DNA of 19,291 bases, from the NCBI GenBank assembly GCA_041163945.1, contig JBEAQJ010000174.1, positions 1 through 19,291 of the forward strand, written 5' to 3'. Numbering within the stretch: position 1 is the stretch's first letter; every line of letters starts with the position of its first letter. Source of the DNA: Roseicyclus sp041163945. GTDB taxonomy: Bacteria > Pseudomonadota > Alphaproteobacteria > Rhodobacterales > Rhodobacteraceae. Below the pieces are notes generated by a model, which worked only from the letters and a program-made list of their open reading frames with translations, searched no databases and had not been told where the DNA came from. Both the position numbers and the translations under genes were made by a program. Below, one piece after another: positions 1 through 7,359 of this stretch.

Positions 1-341
1 CCGTGCAGGGCCAGCATGGCCTTGTTGGCGGTCACCACGTCCTTGCCGGCGGCGATGGCGGCCTGTGTCGCGGCCCGCGCCGGCCCATCGGCACCGCCCA
101 TCAATTCCACGAACACATCCACATCCGGCCGCCGCGCCAAGGCGACGGGATCATCTTCCCACGCGTAGCGCGACAGGTTCACGCCGCGGTCCTTGGCCCT
201 GTTGCGCGCGGATACGGCGGTGATCTGGATCGGGCGCCCACAGCGACGTGCCAACAGGTCGGCATGGCGTTCGACGATGTTCACCACGCCCACACCGACG
301 GTGCCAAGCCCGGCAATGCCAAGGCGCAGGGGGTCAGACAT
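1..341 (-). CDS. hom: Homoserine dehydrogenase, N-terminal part (cut by window edge)
   Basis: Only the first 113 codons are present; the rest lies beyond base 1. The enzyme reduces aspartate semialdehyde to homoserine with NAD(P)H in the cytoplasm, on the route to threonine and methionine. The protein opens MSDPLRLGIAGLGTVGVGVV, a Rossmann dinucleotide-binding loop near residues 8-15 (GIAGLGTVG). It continues with VDVFVELMGG near residue 80 and VTANKAMLALHG at the visible end, which match the conserved ELxGG and TANK segments of this family. The ATG at 341-339 is chosen because a GGAGG Shine-Dalgarno sequence lies 6-7 bases upstream. A lipoprotein gene lies 80 bases upstream on the same strand and could share its transcript. 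The family call is firm. An ACT domain cannot be judged because the C-terminus is missing. Confidence 0.93.
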   Translation of the reverse strand, partial: MSDPLRLGIAGLGTVGVGVVNIVERHADLLARRCGRPIQITAVSARNRAKDRGVNLSRYAWEDDPVALARRPDVDVFVELMGGADGPARAATQAAIAAGKDVVTANKAMLALH

Positions 342-401
342 GGGGTTCCTCCGAACGATTGGAATGCCGCGTTGGGGTGAGTGTTAGCCGCTTCGCCGCC
401 C

Positions 402-416
402 GCCTGCAACGCAGGC
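402..416 (-). terminator. Perfect hairpin after the lipoprotein gene
   Basis: GCCTGC (402-407) and GCAGGC (411-416) are perfect inverted repeats around a three-base loop, starting 6 bases beyond the lipoprotein stop codon on the minus strand. No T-run follows. It may be a weak terminator or an RNA-processing stem between the lipoprotein gene and hom. The structure is seen; the function is a guess. Confidence 0.3.
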
Positions 417-421
417 CCCAT

Positions 422-667
422 CTAGAAGGGTTCGGCTTGCAACAACGCCGCGCGTCGGCGCAATTCATCGGCCCGGGTGGTCAGTTCCGTTCCCTCTTCC
501 ATGGGGCTGCGCGCGGCCAGCGCGGCGCCTTGTGCCAGCAGCGGGTCAAGCGGCACAAGGGCCGGATAGGCCACGGCACCGTCGAACGGCCGCTGCCAGG
601 CCTCGGGCAGGGCGCTGCACCCGGCAAGGACTGTCAGACAGCACAAGAGAACCCATCGCGTTTGCAT
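422..667 (-). CDS. Small predicted lipoprotein
   Basis: An 81-residue protein. Residues 1-17 form a lipoprotein signal peptide: MQTRWVLL, a hydrophobic core and a lipobox ending LAGC, with Cys17 as the predicted lipidation site. The mature part is only about 65 residues, rich in Ala, Leu and Arg, with a probable C-terminal helix (residues 60-78). No enzymatic motif is visible and I recognise no named family. The reading frame extends further upstream to an ATG at 721, but starting at 667 places the signal peptide at the N-terminus, so that start is preferred; the ribosome binding site is weak. It diverges from the TetR-type regulator across about 76 bases that contain a palindrome, so it may be controlled by that regulator. 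Envelope location is inferred from the lipobox. Function is unknown. Confidence 0.7.
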   Translation of the reverse strand: MQTRWVLLCCLTVLAGCSALPEAWQRPFDGAVAYPALVPLDPLLAQGAALAARSPMEEGTELTTRADELRRRAALLQAEPF

Positions 668-714
668 GCCGCCAGCTAACCCGCGCGCCCGGGTGCTGTC
701 CAGCACGGTTGAAT

Positions 715-728
715 TGAACATCTGTTCA
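715..728. promoter_or_regulatory. Candidate TetR operator between divergent genes
   Basis: TGAACA (715-720) and TGTTCA (723-728) form a perfect inverted repeat with a two-base spacer, in the gap between the lipoprotein gene and the TetR-type gene. GATAAT (729-734), one mismatch from the sigma-70 -10 consensus, abuts it on the plus strand and would start transcription within a few bases of the regulator's ATG at 744. TetR-family proteins commonly bind short palindromes over their own promoters, so autoregulation is the natural inference. Confidence 0.55.
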
Positions 729-743
729 GATAATCATGCCGCC

Positions 744-1334
744 ATGGCACGCACCCAAGGAAGCCACGCCGGGATCACCCGGCCCCGCCTGCGCGACGCC
801 GCGCTGCGGCTTTTTGCACGCCACGGCTTTGCCGCCGTGTCGATGCGCCAGATCGCGGCCGAGGTCGGGGTGCAGGCGGGGGCGTTGTATCTTTACACGC
901 CCGACAAGCAGGCGCTGCTGTTCGATCTGATGCGCGACCATCTCGAAGATCTATTGGCCGATTGGCAGCCCCCCGCGGCCCCGCCTGTGGGCCAGTTGGA
1001 AAGTTTCGTGCGCCATCACATCCGCTATCACCTGGATCGGCCTGATCTGGTGTTCATCGCCTACATGGAATTGCGCAACCTCGAGCCGGAAAATTTCGCC
1101 GTTATCGCCAAGCTGCGCGGCGACTATGAAACGCGGCTTGAAACCATCCTCAAGCGCGGCAAGGCGGATGGCGTTTTTGACATCGCCGATACCAAGCTGG
1201 CCACGATGGCATTGATCGCGATGCTGACGGGTGTGACCACATGGTACCGCGACGGGGGGCGGCTCGACCGGGCGCATGTCGAAGCGCTGTATTGGGACAT
1301 GGCGTATAAATCCGTGGCGGCCGCCCAGTCCTAG
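744..1334 (+). CDS. TetR/AcrR-family transcriptional regulator
   Basis: A 196-residue protein, the usual size for the family. Residues 12-58 form the TetR N-terminal helix-turn-helix: LRDAALRLFARHGFAAVS, then MRQIAAEVGVQAGALYLY, with the typical YLYTPDKQALLFDLM continuation. The rest is the all-helical ligand-binding and dimerisation domain, whose ligand cannot be read from sequence. The frame is open upstream, but the ATG at 744 gives the standard short lead before the HTH. No clear Shine-Dalgarno precedes it, and a -10-like GATAAT ends 9 bases before it, so the mRNA may be leaderless or nearly so. A palindrome at 715-728 is the likely operator. Possible targets are itself, the divergent lipoprotein gene and perhaps the convergent desaturase; the last is only a neighbourhood guess. 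Confidence 0.9.
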   Translation: MARTQGSHAGITRPRLRDAALRLFARHGFAAVSMRQIAAEVGVQAGALYLYTPDKQALLFDLMRDHLEDLLADWQPPAAPPVGQLESFVRHHIRYHLDRPDLVFIAYMELRNLEPENFAVIAKLRGDYETRLETILKRGKADGVFDIADTKLATMALIAMLTGVTTWYRDGGRLDRAHVEALYWDMAYKSVAAAQS

Positions 1335-1338
1335 GTTG

Positions 1339-1374
1339 GCGCGCCGCCCGTGGCCGACCGCGGGTGTGGCGCGC
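1339..1374. terminator. GC-rich stem-loop between convergent genes
   Basis: GCGCGCC (1339-1345) pairs with GGCGCGC (1368-1374), and CCCG (1347-1350) with CGGG (1361-1364), around a ten-base loop. It lies just after the regulator stop codon and before the 3' end of the convergent desaturase gene. There is no T-run, so it is not a textbook intrinsic terminator; in convergent GC-rich DNA it may still serve both strands. Confidence 0.35.
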
Positions 1375-1422
1375 TGCGCGTCGCACGGCAATAGCGATGC
1401 GGGATGCCGGGCGTTGGCCCAG

Positions 1423-2466
1423 CTAGGCCATGGCCATCCCGGCTTTGCCCCCGGCCTTCGGAAAGGGCACAAGCCGGCCCCGGTCTTCGTCCCAGAGCTT
1501 CAGGGTGAAGGATCTGAGCGCTTCGCCCCAGCCGATCGTCTGCACCTGATAACGATCGCGCAGCGCACGATGACAGGCCCGCAGCCGGTAGCTGGGGATG
1601 TTGGCGTTGAAATGGTGGATGTCGTGATAGGTGATGTTGGCCACCGCCAGATCGAACCACCAGCCCAGGTCCAGCGCCGATGATCCCTGAAGCGCGGCGC
1701 GCGCCGGGTTCAGATCGGGCTTGCGATCCCACCATGTGTCTTCGAAATTGTGCTGAAGATAGACCAGAAACACCCCGATGCAGGCCGCCACGAACACCGT
1801 GCCCGCATAGACGACAAGCCCGGCCACCCCCGCCAGTGCCCAGATCAGCGCGACCCAGCCCAGAAGTGCGAGATTGTGCAAGATCACGCCGCGCGGGTCG
1901 ACGCGGCCCGCGTTCTTGGGCCAGCGATAGGCCAGCACATAGGTGAAAATGCCGCCGATCGGGATCAGGATCAGCGGGTGGCGATACAGCCGATACCACA
2001 GCCGCCGCCACACCCCCGATGCCTGCCATTCGCGCAGCGTCATGGTGAAGATCTCGGTCGTGTCGCGCGCATCAAGATTGCCAAGATGGGAATGGTGATC
2101 ATTGTGGTTGGACTGCATCACCCGGTAAGGGGTCAGCGTGAACACCGAAAGGCCGTGGCCGGCCAGGTCGTTGCGCCCCTTGGTGGAAAACAGCGATCCA
2201 TGCCCGCAATCATGCTGCAACACGTAAAGCCGCACACCGGCCAAGGCGTTGATCACGATCAGGGGCAGGCAGAGCCACGGGTTGGGCCAAGCCAAGATCG
2301 CCAACCATAAGGTCAAACCATAGGCCGCAAAGGTGGCGAAATAGCTGACCGCAGCCAGGCGGTCGTCGCGCGCGGTCCAGTCGCGCAGAAAGCTGCGGAT
2401 TTCGCGCTCGGCGGCAGCACGGTACTGGGGGGTGATTTCCGGGCGGCAGCTTTCTTCGGCGTGCAT
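1423..2466 (-). CDS. Membrane fatty acid desaturase (three-His-box family)
   Basis: A 347-residue integral membrane di-iron desaturase. The three histidine boxes are HDCGH at 85-89, HNDHH at 121-125 and HDIHH at 281-285; a further QHNFED near 238-243 is also typical. These residues bind the two irons that use O2 to insert a double bond into an acyl chain. Hydrophobic stretches at about 37-60, 63-83, 165-180 and 196-235 fit the usual four-helix topology with the His boxes on the cytoplasmic side. The frame runs open far upstream, antisense to nothing and into glyA, but the ATG at 2466 has GAGG 8-9 bases upstream and gives a family-like N-terminus. The gene follows glyA on the same strand after 160 bases. 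Position of desaturation and lipid substrate cannot be told from the sequence; some relatives act on carotenoids or other lipids. Confidence 0.9.
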   Translation of the reverse strand: MHAEESCRPEITPQYRAAAEREIRSFLRDWTARDDRLAAVSYFATFAAYGLTLWLAILAWPNPWLCLPLIVINALAGVRLYVLQHDCGHGSLFSTKGRNDLAGHGLSVFTLTPYRVMQSNHNDHHSHLGNLDARDTTEIFTMTLREWQASGVWRRLWYRLYRHPLILIPIGGIFTYVLAYRWPKNAGRVDPRGVILHNLALLGWVALIWALAGVAGLVVYAGTVFVAACIGVFLVYLQHNFEDTWWDRKPDLNPARAALQGSSALDLGWWFDLAVANITYHDIHHFNANIPSYRLRACHRALRDRYQVQTIGWGEALRSFTLKLWDEDRGRLVPFPKAGGKAGMAMA

Positions 2467-2551
2467 CTGTGCGACCTCGAACCGGTTGACGGTGCGAGGC
2501 GCGGCCGAACCCGTGACACAGCCGGTTGTGGCCACCCCCGCCCATGCCGCG

Positions 2552-2580
2552 AATTTAGGTCGTGGCGGCAGGGGCGACAA
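2552..2580 (-). promoter_or_regulatory. Possible promoter of the desaturase gene
   Basis: Read on the minus strand, TTGTCG (2580-2575) and TAAATT (2557-2552) lie 17 bases apart, each matching four of six sigma-70 consensus positions. Transcription would start about 80 bases before the desaturase ATG, which would make it independent of glyA. Weak matches only. Confidence 0.3.
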
Positions 2581-2626
2581 GATCGTTGCAACCGAAAAGG
2601 CTGTCTTTTGCCGAAGGTTTTGCCGA

Positions 2627-3922
2627 TCAGAGCGCGGGATAGATCGGGAAACGCTGGCACAGCGCCTCGACCTCGGCGCGCACCTGGGCCTCGACCGCGC
2701 CGTTGCCCGTTTCGCCATGGGCGGCCAGCCCATCGACCACCCGGGTGATCCAGTCGCCGATCTGGCGGAACTCCGGCTCGCCAAAGCCGCGGGTGGTGCC
2801 CGCCGGGCTGCCCAAGCGGATGCCGCTGGTGATCGTCGGCTTTTCGGTGTCGAACGGGATCCCGTTCTTGTTGCAGGTGATGTGGGCGCGCCCAAGCGCT
2901 TGTTCGGTGGCATTCCCCTTGACGCCCTTGGGCCGCAAATCGACCAGCATCAGATGGGTGTCGGTGCCGCCGGTCACGATATCCAACCCGCCCTTGATCA
3001 ACTGATCGGCCAGGGCTTGGGCGTTGCGGATGACCTGGGTCTGGTAATCCTTGAATTCGGGGCGCAGGGCCTCGCCAAAGGCCACGGCCTTGGCCGCGAT
3101 GACATGCATCAGCGGACCGCCCTGGATGCCGGGGAAAATGGCCGAGTTCAGCTTTTTCGCGATGCCTTCGTCATCGGTCAGGATCATGCCGCCGCGGGGC
3201 CCGCGCAGCGTTTTGTGCGTGGTCGTGGTCGCGACATGGGCATGGGGGAAGGGCGATGGGTAGTGCCCCGAGGCGACCAGACCGGCAAAATGCGCCATGT
3301 CGACCAGAAGATAGGCCCCCACGCTGTCGGCAATTTCGCGCATCTTGGCGAAATCGATGATGCGCGGAATGGCAGATCCGCCCGCGATCAACATCTTGGG
3401 GTGATGTTCGGCGGCCAGATCCGCGATCTGGTCATAGTCGATCTGCAGATCCTGCTGGCGAACCCCGTATTGGATGGCGTTGAACCATTTGCCCGACTGG
3501 TTGGGCTTGGCCCCGTGGGTCAGGTGGCCGCCGGCGTCCAGGCTCATGCCAAGGATGGTATCGCCCGGCTGCAACAGCGCTGTGAACACACCCTGGTTGG
3601 CCTGCGAGCCGGAATTGGGCTGCACATTGGCAAAGCCCACGCCAAACAGCTGCTTGGCCCGTTCAATCGCCAGATCCTCGGCGATGTCGACGAACTGGCA
3701 TCCGCCATAGTAGCGTCGGCCCGGATAGCCTTCGGCGTATTTGTTCGTCATCACCGAACCTTGTGCCTCCATCACGGCGGCCGAGACGATGTTTTCCGAG
3801 GCGATCAGCTCGATCTCGTGGCGCTGACGGCCAAGTTCCTGGCGGATCGCGCCGAAAATCGCGGGGTCGCGGCTTTCCAGGGTCTCGGTGAAAAAGCCGG
3901 CGTCGCGGTGCGGGGCGTTCAT
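2627..3922 (-). CDS. glyA: Serine hydroxymethyltransferase
   Basis: A 431-residue PLP enzyme of normal family length that interconverts serine plus tetrahydrofolate with glycine plus 5,10-methylene-tetrahydrofolate in the cytoplasm. Visible signatures are IELIASENIVS near residue 37, NKYAEGYPGRRYYGG near 60, NVQPNSGSQAN near 99, DMAHFAGLVASG near 208, and the PLP motif TTTTHKTLRGPRGG with the Schiff-base lysine at about residue 237. The ATG at 3922 is preferred over an in-frame upstream one at 3961 because MNAPHRDAGFF is a normal N-terminus and GAGGG lies about 10 bases upstream. It is divergent from nadK across 198 bases. I looked for a riboswitch-like core in that leader and recognised none. 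Confidence 0.97.
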   Translation of the reverse strand: MNAPHRDAGFFTETLESRDPAIFGAIRQELGRQRHEIELIASENIVSAAVMEAQGSVMTNKYAEGYPGRRYYGGCQFVDIAEDLAIERAKQLFGVGFANVQPNSGSQANQGVFTALLQPGDTILGMSLDAGGHLTHGAKPNQSGKWFNAIQYGVRQQDLQIDYDQIADLAAEHHPKMLIAGGSAIPRIIDFAKMREIADSVGAYLLVDMAHFAGLVASGHYPSPFPHAHVATTTTHKTLRGPRGGMILTDDEGIAKKLNSAIFPGIQGGPLMHVIAAKAVAFGEALRPEFKDYQTQVIRNAQALADQLIKGGLDIVTGGTDTHLMLVDLRPKGVKGNATEQALGRAHITCNKNGIPFDTEKPTITSGIRLGSPAGTTRGFGEPEFRQIGDWITRVVDGLAAHGETGNGAVEAQVRAEVEALCQRFPIYPAL

Positions 3923-4044
3923 GGCAGCGTTTCCCTCATGTGATGGTTCTGTGCGTGGCATCAGGTAGCGCGGGGTTTACGGGATGGAAGGGCATGGGGA
4001 AAGGGCCCAAAGCGTCGCGATACCCTCGGAAAGCGGCGTCTGCG

Positions 4045-4083
4045 ATGCGCAAGATGGATTGAGTTTCCGATCCGCCCGCGCAA
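4045..4083. promoter_or_regulatory. Pair of GCGCAA half-sites in the glyA/nadK gap
   Basis: ATGCGCAAG (from 4045) and CCGCGCAACT (from 4076) place two GCGCAA hexamers exactly 31 bases apart. This is the spacing seen in front of prpE, where the two copies also continue as AAG and AACT. Neither is a full palindrome here, so this is a weak relative of the sites at 7360-7400 and 18546-18590. Confidence 0.25.
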
Positions 4084-4095
4084 CTGTGGCCACAG
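4084..4095. repeat. 12-base perfect palindrome upstream of nadK
   Basis: CTGTGGCCACAG reads the same on both strands and sits 25 bases before the nadK start. Twelve-base palindromes are expected a few times by chance in a window this size, so a regulatory role is only possible. Confidence 0.25.
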
Positions 4096-4120
4096 GCCCA
4101 TAGCCAAAGGAAGCCCGAAC

Positions 4121-4888
4121 ATGCCCGCGGCGCGCACAATTGCGTTTCTTGCCTCTGACACGCCCCTGTCGCAAGACGCCAAAGCGCGGCTTGAAGCGCG
4201 CTATGGGGCGCACCCGCCTGACGCGGCCGATGTGATTGTCGCACTGGGCGGCGACGGCTTCATGTTGTCGACGCTGCACGCCACGCAAGCGCTGGGCGTG
4301 CCGGTTTACGGCATGAACCGTGGGACGGTCGGCTTTTTGATGAACGCCTATGACGAAGAGGGGCTGATCGCGCGGCTGGAAACAGCCGAGGCGGCGGTGA
4401 TCAACCCGCTGCACATGACCGCCACCACGACCGATGGCGCCGTGGTCGAAGCCTTGGCGATCAACGAGGTCAGCCTGTTGCGCGCCGGGCCGCAGGCGGC
4501 AAAGCTGCGCATCGTGGTCGATGGGCGGCTGCGGATGGAGGAACTGGTCTGCGACGGTGCGCTGGTCTGCACGCCGGCCGGATCGACCGCCTATAACTAT
4601 TCCGCCCATGGGCCGATCTTGCCGATCGAGTCCGATGTGCTGGCGCTGACAGCGGTGGCTGCGTTTCGCCCGCGCCGCTGGCGCGGCGCGCTGTTGCCCA
4701 AACACGCCGTGGTCCGGTTCGATGTGGTTGACCCCGACAAACGTCCCGTGATGGCCGATGCCGATAGCCGGTCGGTGGCCAATGTGGTGTCGGTGGAAAT
4801 CCGGTCGGACCCCACGGTGACCCATCGAATCTTGTTCGACCCCGGTCACGGGCTGGAAGAGCGGTTGTTGCGCGAGCAATTCACCTGA
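4121..4888 (+). CDS. nadK: NAD kinase
   Basis: A 255-residue cytoplasmic enzyme that phosphorylates NAD+ to NADP+. The diagnostic motifs are present: GGDG at 43-46 (phosphate-binding loop and catalytic Asp45), NEVSLLR from 115, and TPAGSTAYN at 151-159. The length matches the short alphaproteobacterial forms, which lack the extended N-terminus of larger homologues. The ATG has AAGGAAG 7 bases upstream. A perfect hairpin starts 17 bases after the stop codon. The next gene, maeB, encodes an NADP-linked malic enzyme, so the neighbourhood links NADP+ supply to NADPH production, though the hairpin and the palindrome between them suggest separate control. Confidence 0.95.
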   Translation: MPAARTIAFLASDTPLSQDAKARLEARYGAHPPDAADVIVALGGDGFMLSTLHATQALGVPVYGMNRGTVGFLMNAYDEEGLIARLETAEAAVINPLHMTATTTDGAVVEALAINEVSLLRAGPQAAKLRIVVDGRLRMEELVCDGALVCTPAGSTAYNYSAHGPILPIESDVLALTAVAAFRPRRWRGALLPKHAVVRFDVVDPDKRPVMADADSRSVANVVSVEIRSDPTVTHRILFDPGHGLEERLLREQFT

Positions 4889-4905
4889 CGGCAATGCGGG
4901 CCCGG

Positions 4906-4926
4906 ACGCGGCGTTGCGCCGCGTTT
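4906..4926 (+). terminator. Likely intrinsic terminator of nadK
   Basis: ACGCGGCG (4906-4913) and CGCCGCGT (4917-4924) form a perfect 8-base stem with a TTG loop, ending in three T residues (4924-4926). It begins 17 bases after the nadK stop. The T-run is short, as is common in GC-rich genomes. Confidence 0.55.
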
Positions 4927-4944
4927 CGGCCGCCGCGCAGAAAA

Positions 4945-4960
4945 TGTTTAACGTTAAACA
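4945..4960. promoter_or_regulatory. 16-base AT-rich perfect palindrome, candidate operator for maeB
   Basis: TGTTTAACGTTAAACA is a perfect palindrome with a central CG, inside an AT-rich island (AAAA before, AATTTTATT after) in otherwise GC-rich DNA. It ends 21 bases before the maeB ATG and 11 bases before its Shine-Dalgarno. A central CG within a symmetrical site is usual for LacI-family operators. CceR/PckR, the LacI-family regulators of central carbon metabolism in alphaproteobacteria, are the candidates I would test first; that assignment is inference. Confidence 0.65.
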
Positions 4961-4981
4961 AATTTTATTGTGGAGAGCGCG

Positions 4982-7261
4982 ATGAGCGACGACAGACAGG
5001 ATAGCTTGCGCGCCGCCGCCTTGGCCTATCATGAATTTCCAAAGCCCGGGAAACTGGAAATCCGGGCCACCAAACCGCTTGCAAACGGGCGCGATCTGGC
5101 GCGCGCCTATTCCCCCGGCGTGGCCGAGGCCTGCCTTGAAATCAAGGCCGATCCCGCCAATGCCGCGCGCTACACCACGCGGGGCAACTTGGTGGCCGTG
5201 GTCAGCAACGGCACGGCCGTTCTGGGCCTTGGCAACATCGGCGCGCTGGCCTCGAAGCCGGTGATGGAAGGCAAGGCCGTTTTGTTCAAGACCTTTGCCA
5301 ATATCGATTGCTTCGACATCGAATTGAACGAACCCGACCCGGTGAAGCTGGCCGAAATCGTCTGTGCGCTGGAACCCACCTTTGGTGCGATCAACCTCGA
5401 AGACATCAAGGCGCCCGATTGTTTTATCGTTGAACGAATTTGCCGCGAGCGGATGAACATCCCCGTTTTTCACGATGACCAGCACGGTACGGCCATCGTC
5501 GTGGGGGCTGCGGCCAGCAACGCGCTGCGTGTGGCGGGCAAGTCGTTCGCCGATATCAAGCTGGTCTCGACCGGCGGGGGTGCGGCGGGGATTGCCTGTC
5601 TTGACATGCTGGTCAAGCTTGGGGTGCGGCGCGAAAACATCTGGCTGTGCGACATTCATGGCCTCGTGTTCCAAGGCCGGACGGTGGATATGAACCCGCA
5701 AAAGGCCGCTTACGCGCAAGATACCGATGCGCGCACGCTGGCCGATGTGATCGACGGGGCCGATCTGTTTCTGGGCCTGTCGGGGCCGGGCGTGCTGACC
5801 CCCGAAATGGTGGCGCGCATGGCGGCACGCCCCATCGTCTTTGCCCTGGCCAACCCCACGCCCGAGATCCTGCCCGATGCCGTCCGTTCGGTGGCACCCG
5901 ATGCCATCATCGCCACGGGACGCAGCGATTTTCCCAATCAGGTCAACAATGTCCTGTGTTTTCCCTTTATCTTCCGCGGGGCGCTGGATGTGGGCGCGAC
6001 CGAAATCAACGACGCGATGAAAATCGCCTGCATCGAAGGCATCGCAGCACTTGCGCGGGCCACCACCAGCGCCGAGGCGGCCGCCGCCTATGCGGGCGAA
6101 CAGTTGACCTTTGGGGCCGATTACCTGATCCCAAAACCCTTTGATCGCCGTTTGATCGCCGTGGTCGCCAGCGCCGTCGCCGAAGCGGCCATGGCTTCGG
6201 GCGTTGCCACGCGGCCCTTGGACGACCTTGAGGCGTATCGCGATCGGTTGAACCAGTCGGTGTTCCGTTCGGCCATGATCATGCGTCCGGTCTTTGATGC
6301 CGCGCGCACCGCAGAACGCCGGATCGTCTTTGCCGAGGGCGAGGATGAGCGCGTGTTGCGCGCCGCCCAGGCCATGGTCGAGGAAACCACCGACAAGCCG
6401 ATCTTGATCGGCCGCCCCGAGGTGATCGACACCCGCATCGAACGCGCCGGTCTGACGTTGCGCGCCGGGCGCGATTTTGATCTGGTCAACCCGGAAAACG
6501 ACCCGCGCTATCGCGATTACTGGCAAAGCTACCATGCGCTGATGGCGCGCCGTGGCGTGACGCCGGATCTGGCGCGCGCCATCATGCGCACCAACACCAC
6601 CGCCATTGGTGCGGTGATGGTTCAGCGGGGCGAGGCCGATAGCCTGATCTGCGGCACCTTCGGCCAGTATCTGTGGCATCTGAAATACATCACCGAGGTC
6701 TTGGCCAGCGACGGGTTGCACCCGGTGGGTGCGCTCAGCCTGATGATTTCGGATGCCGGGCCCCTGTTCATCGCCGACACGCAGGTCCATCCCGAACCCA
6801 CGCCGGCCCAGATCGTGGAAACCGTGCGCGGCTGTGCCCGCCACATCCGCCGTTTCGGCATCGCCCCCAAGGTGGCGCTGTGTTCGGGCAGCCAGTTCGG
6901 CAATCTTGACACCGACAGCGGGCGGCGGATGCGCGCCGCGCTCGACATCCTGGACCGGGACGGTGCCGATTTCATCTACGAAGGTGAAATGCATGTCGAC
7001 ACCGCGCTGGATCCCGATTTGCGCGAACGCCTGTTGCCGGGGGGGCGAATGGACGGTGCGGCCAACGCGCTGGTCTTTGCCTCGACCGACGCGGCGGGGG
7101 CTGCGCGCAACATGCTGAAGGCGCGCGCCGGCGGGCTTGAGGTCGGGCCGATCCTGATGGGGATGGGCAATCGCGCCCATATCGTGACCCCGTCGATCAC
7201 GGCGCGCGGGTTGTTGAACATCTCGGCCTTGGCAGGAACGCCTGTCAGCACCTACGGCTAA
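4982..7261 (+). CDS. maeB: NADP-dependent malic enzyme with phosphotransacetylase-like domain (MaeB type)
   Basis: A 759-residue fusion protein, the usual MaeB length. It oxidatively decarboxylates malate to pyruvate and yields NADPH. Residues 15-150 are the malic enzyme N-terminal domain, with ARAYSPGVAEAC (catalytic Tyr about 43), SKPVMEGKAVLFK near 91 and DIELNEPDPVK; FHDDQHGTAIV lies at about 163. The NAD(P)-binding domain follows, with the loop VSTGGGAAGIACL near 195. From about residue 432 the phosphotransacetylase-like domain begins (RRIVFAEGEDERVLRAAQ); in characterised MaeB proteins it mediates acetyl-CoA control and oligomerisation rather than acetyl transfer. The ATG at 4982 has GGAGAG 4 bases upstream, better than the in-frame GTG at 4970. 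A palindrome overlaps its promoter region and a strong stem-loop follows its stop. Confidence 0.96.
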   Translation: MSDDRQDSLRAAALAYHEFPKPGKLEIRATKPLANGRDLARAYSPGVAEACLEIKADPANAARYTTRGNLVAVVSNGTAVLGLGNIGALASKPVMEGKAVLFKTFANIDCFDIELNEPDPVKLAEIVCALEPTFGAINLEDIKAPDCFIVERICRERMNIPVFHDDQHGTAIVVGAAASNALRVAGKSFADIKLVSTGGGAAGIACLDMLVKLGVRRENIWLCDIHGLVFQGRTVDMNPQKAAYAQDTDARTLADVIDGADLFLGLSGPGVLTPEMVARMAARPIVFALANPTPEILPDAVRSVAPDAIIATGRSDFPNQVNNVLCFPFIFRGALDVGATEINDAMKIACIEGIAALARATTSAEAAAAYAGEQLTFGADYLIPKPFDRRLIAVVASAVAEAAMASGVATRPLDDLEAYRDRLNQSVFRSAMIMRPVFDAARTAERRIVFAEGEDERVLRAAQAMVEETTDKPILIGRPEVIDTRIERAGLTLRAGRDFDLVNPENDPRYRDYWQSYHALMARRGVTPDLARAIMRTNTTAIGAVMVQRGEADSLICGTFGQYLWHLKYITEVLASDGLHPVGALSLMISDAGPLFIADTQVHPEPTPAQIVETVRGCARHIRRFGIAPKVALCSGSQFGNLDTDSGRRMRAALDILDRDGADFIYEGEMHVDTALDPDLRERLLPGGRMDGAANALVFASTDAAGAARNMLKARAGGLEVGPILMGMGNRAHIVTPSITARGLLNISALAGTPVSTYG

Positions 7262-7320
7262 AGCGGCAAATCCGTTCGGGGCCGGTGTGGCCCGGGCCGT
7301 TTCCGAACGGCCGCTCTTTT
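7262..7320 (+). terminator. Intrinsic terminator after maeB
   Basis: CCGTTCGG (7272-7279) pairs with CCGAACGG (7303-7310), and an outer stem AGCGG (7262-7266) pairs with CCGCT (7311-7315). CTTTT (7316-7320) follows at once. It starts at the base after the maeB stop codon. Confidence 0.65.
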
Positions 7321-7359
7321 CCTGAAACGCGGGCGCCCCCATGCGGCACTATCGCCGGA

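Noticed and set aside
1071..1078. TTGCGCAA inside the tetR-type gene
   Set aside because: It encodes Leu-Arg-Asn in frame, is single, and has no partner 31 bases away that I could see.
2467..2626. Upstream extension of the desaturase frame, with a Cys-containing hydrophobic stretch resembling a lipoprotein signal
   Set aside because: It has no good start codon with a ribosome binding site, runs straight into the desaturase frame, and lies where a promoter is expected.
2432..3943. A 500-codon plus-strand frame opposite glyA
   Set aside because: GlyA on the other strand is unmistakable, including its PLP lysine motif.
3923..4120. A possible glycine, SAM or other riboswitch in the glyA leader
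   Set aside because: I searched both strands by eye for conserved aptamer cores and recognised none; covariance model search (Rfam) would settle it.
4970..4981. In-frame GTG start for maeB
   Set aside because: It lies upstream of the Shine-Dalgarno sequence that serves the ATG at 4982.
3977..7342. A very long open frame on the minus strand opposite nadK and maeB
   Set aside because: It is the antisense shadow of two well-supported genes. In GC-rich DNA the third-position bias keeps antisense frames open, and its product has no recognisable domain and a His/Gly/Arg-rich composition.
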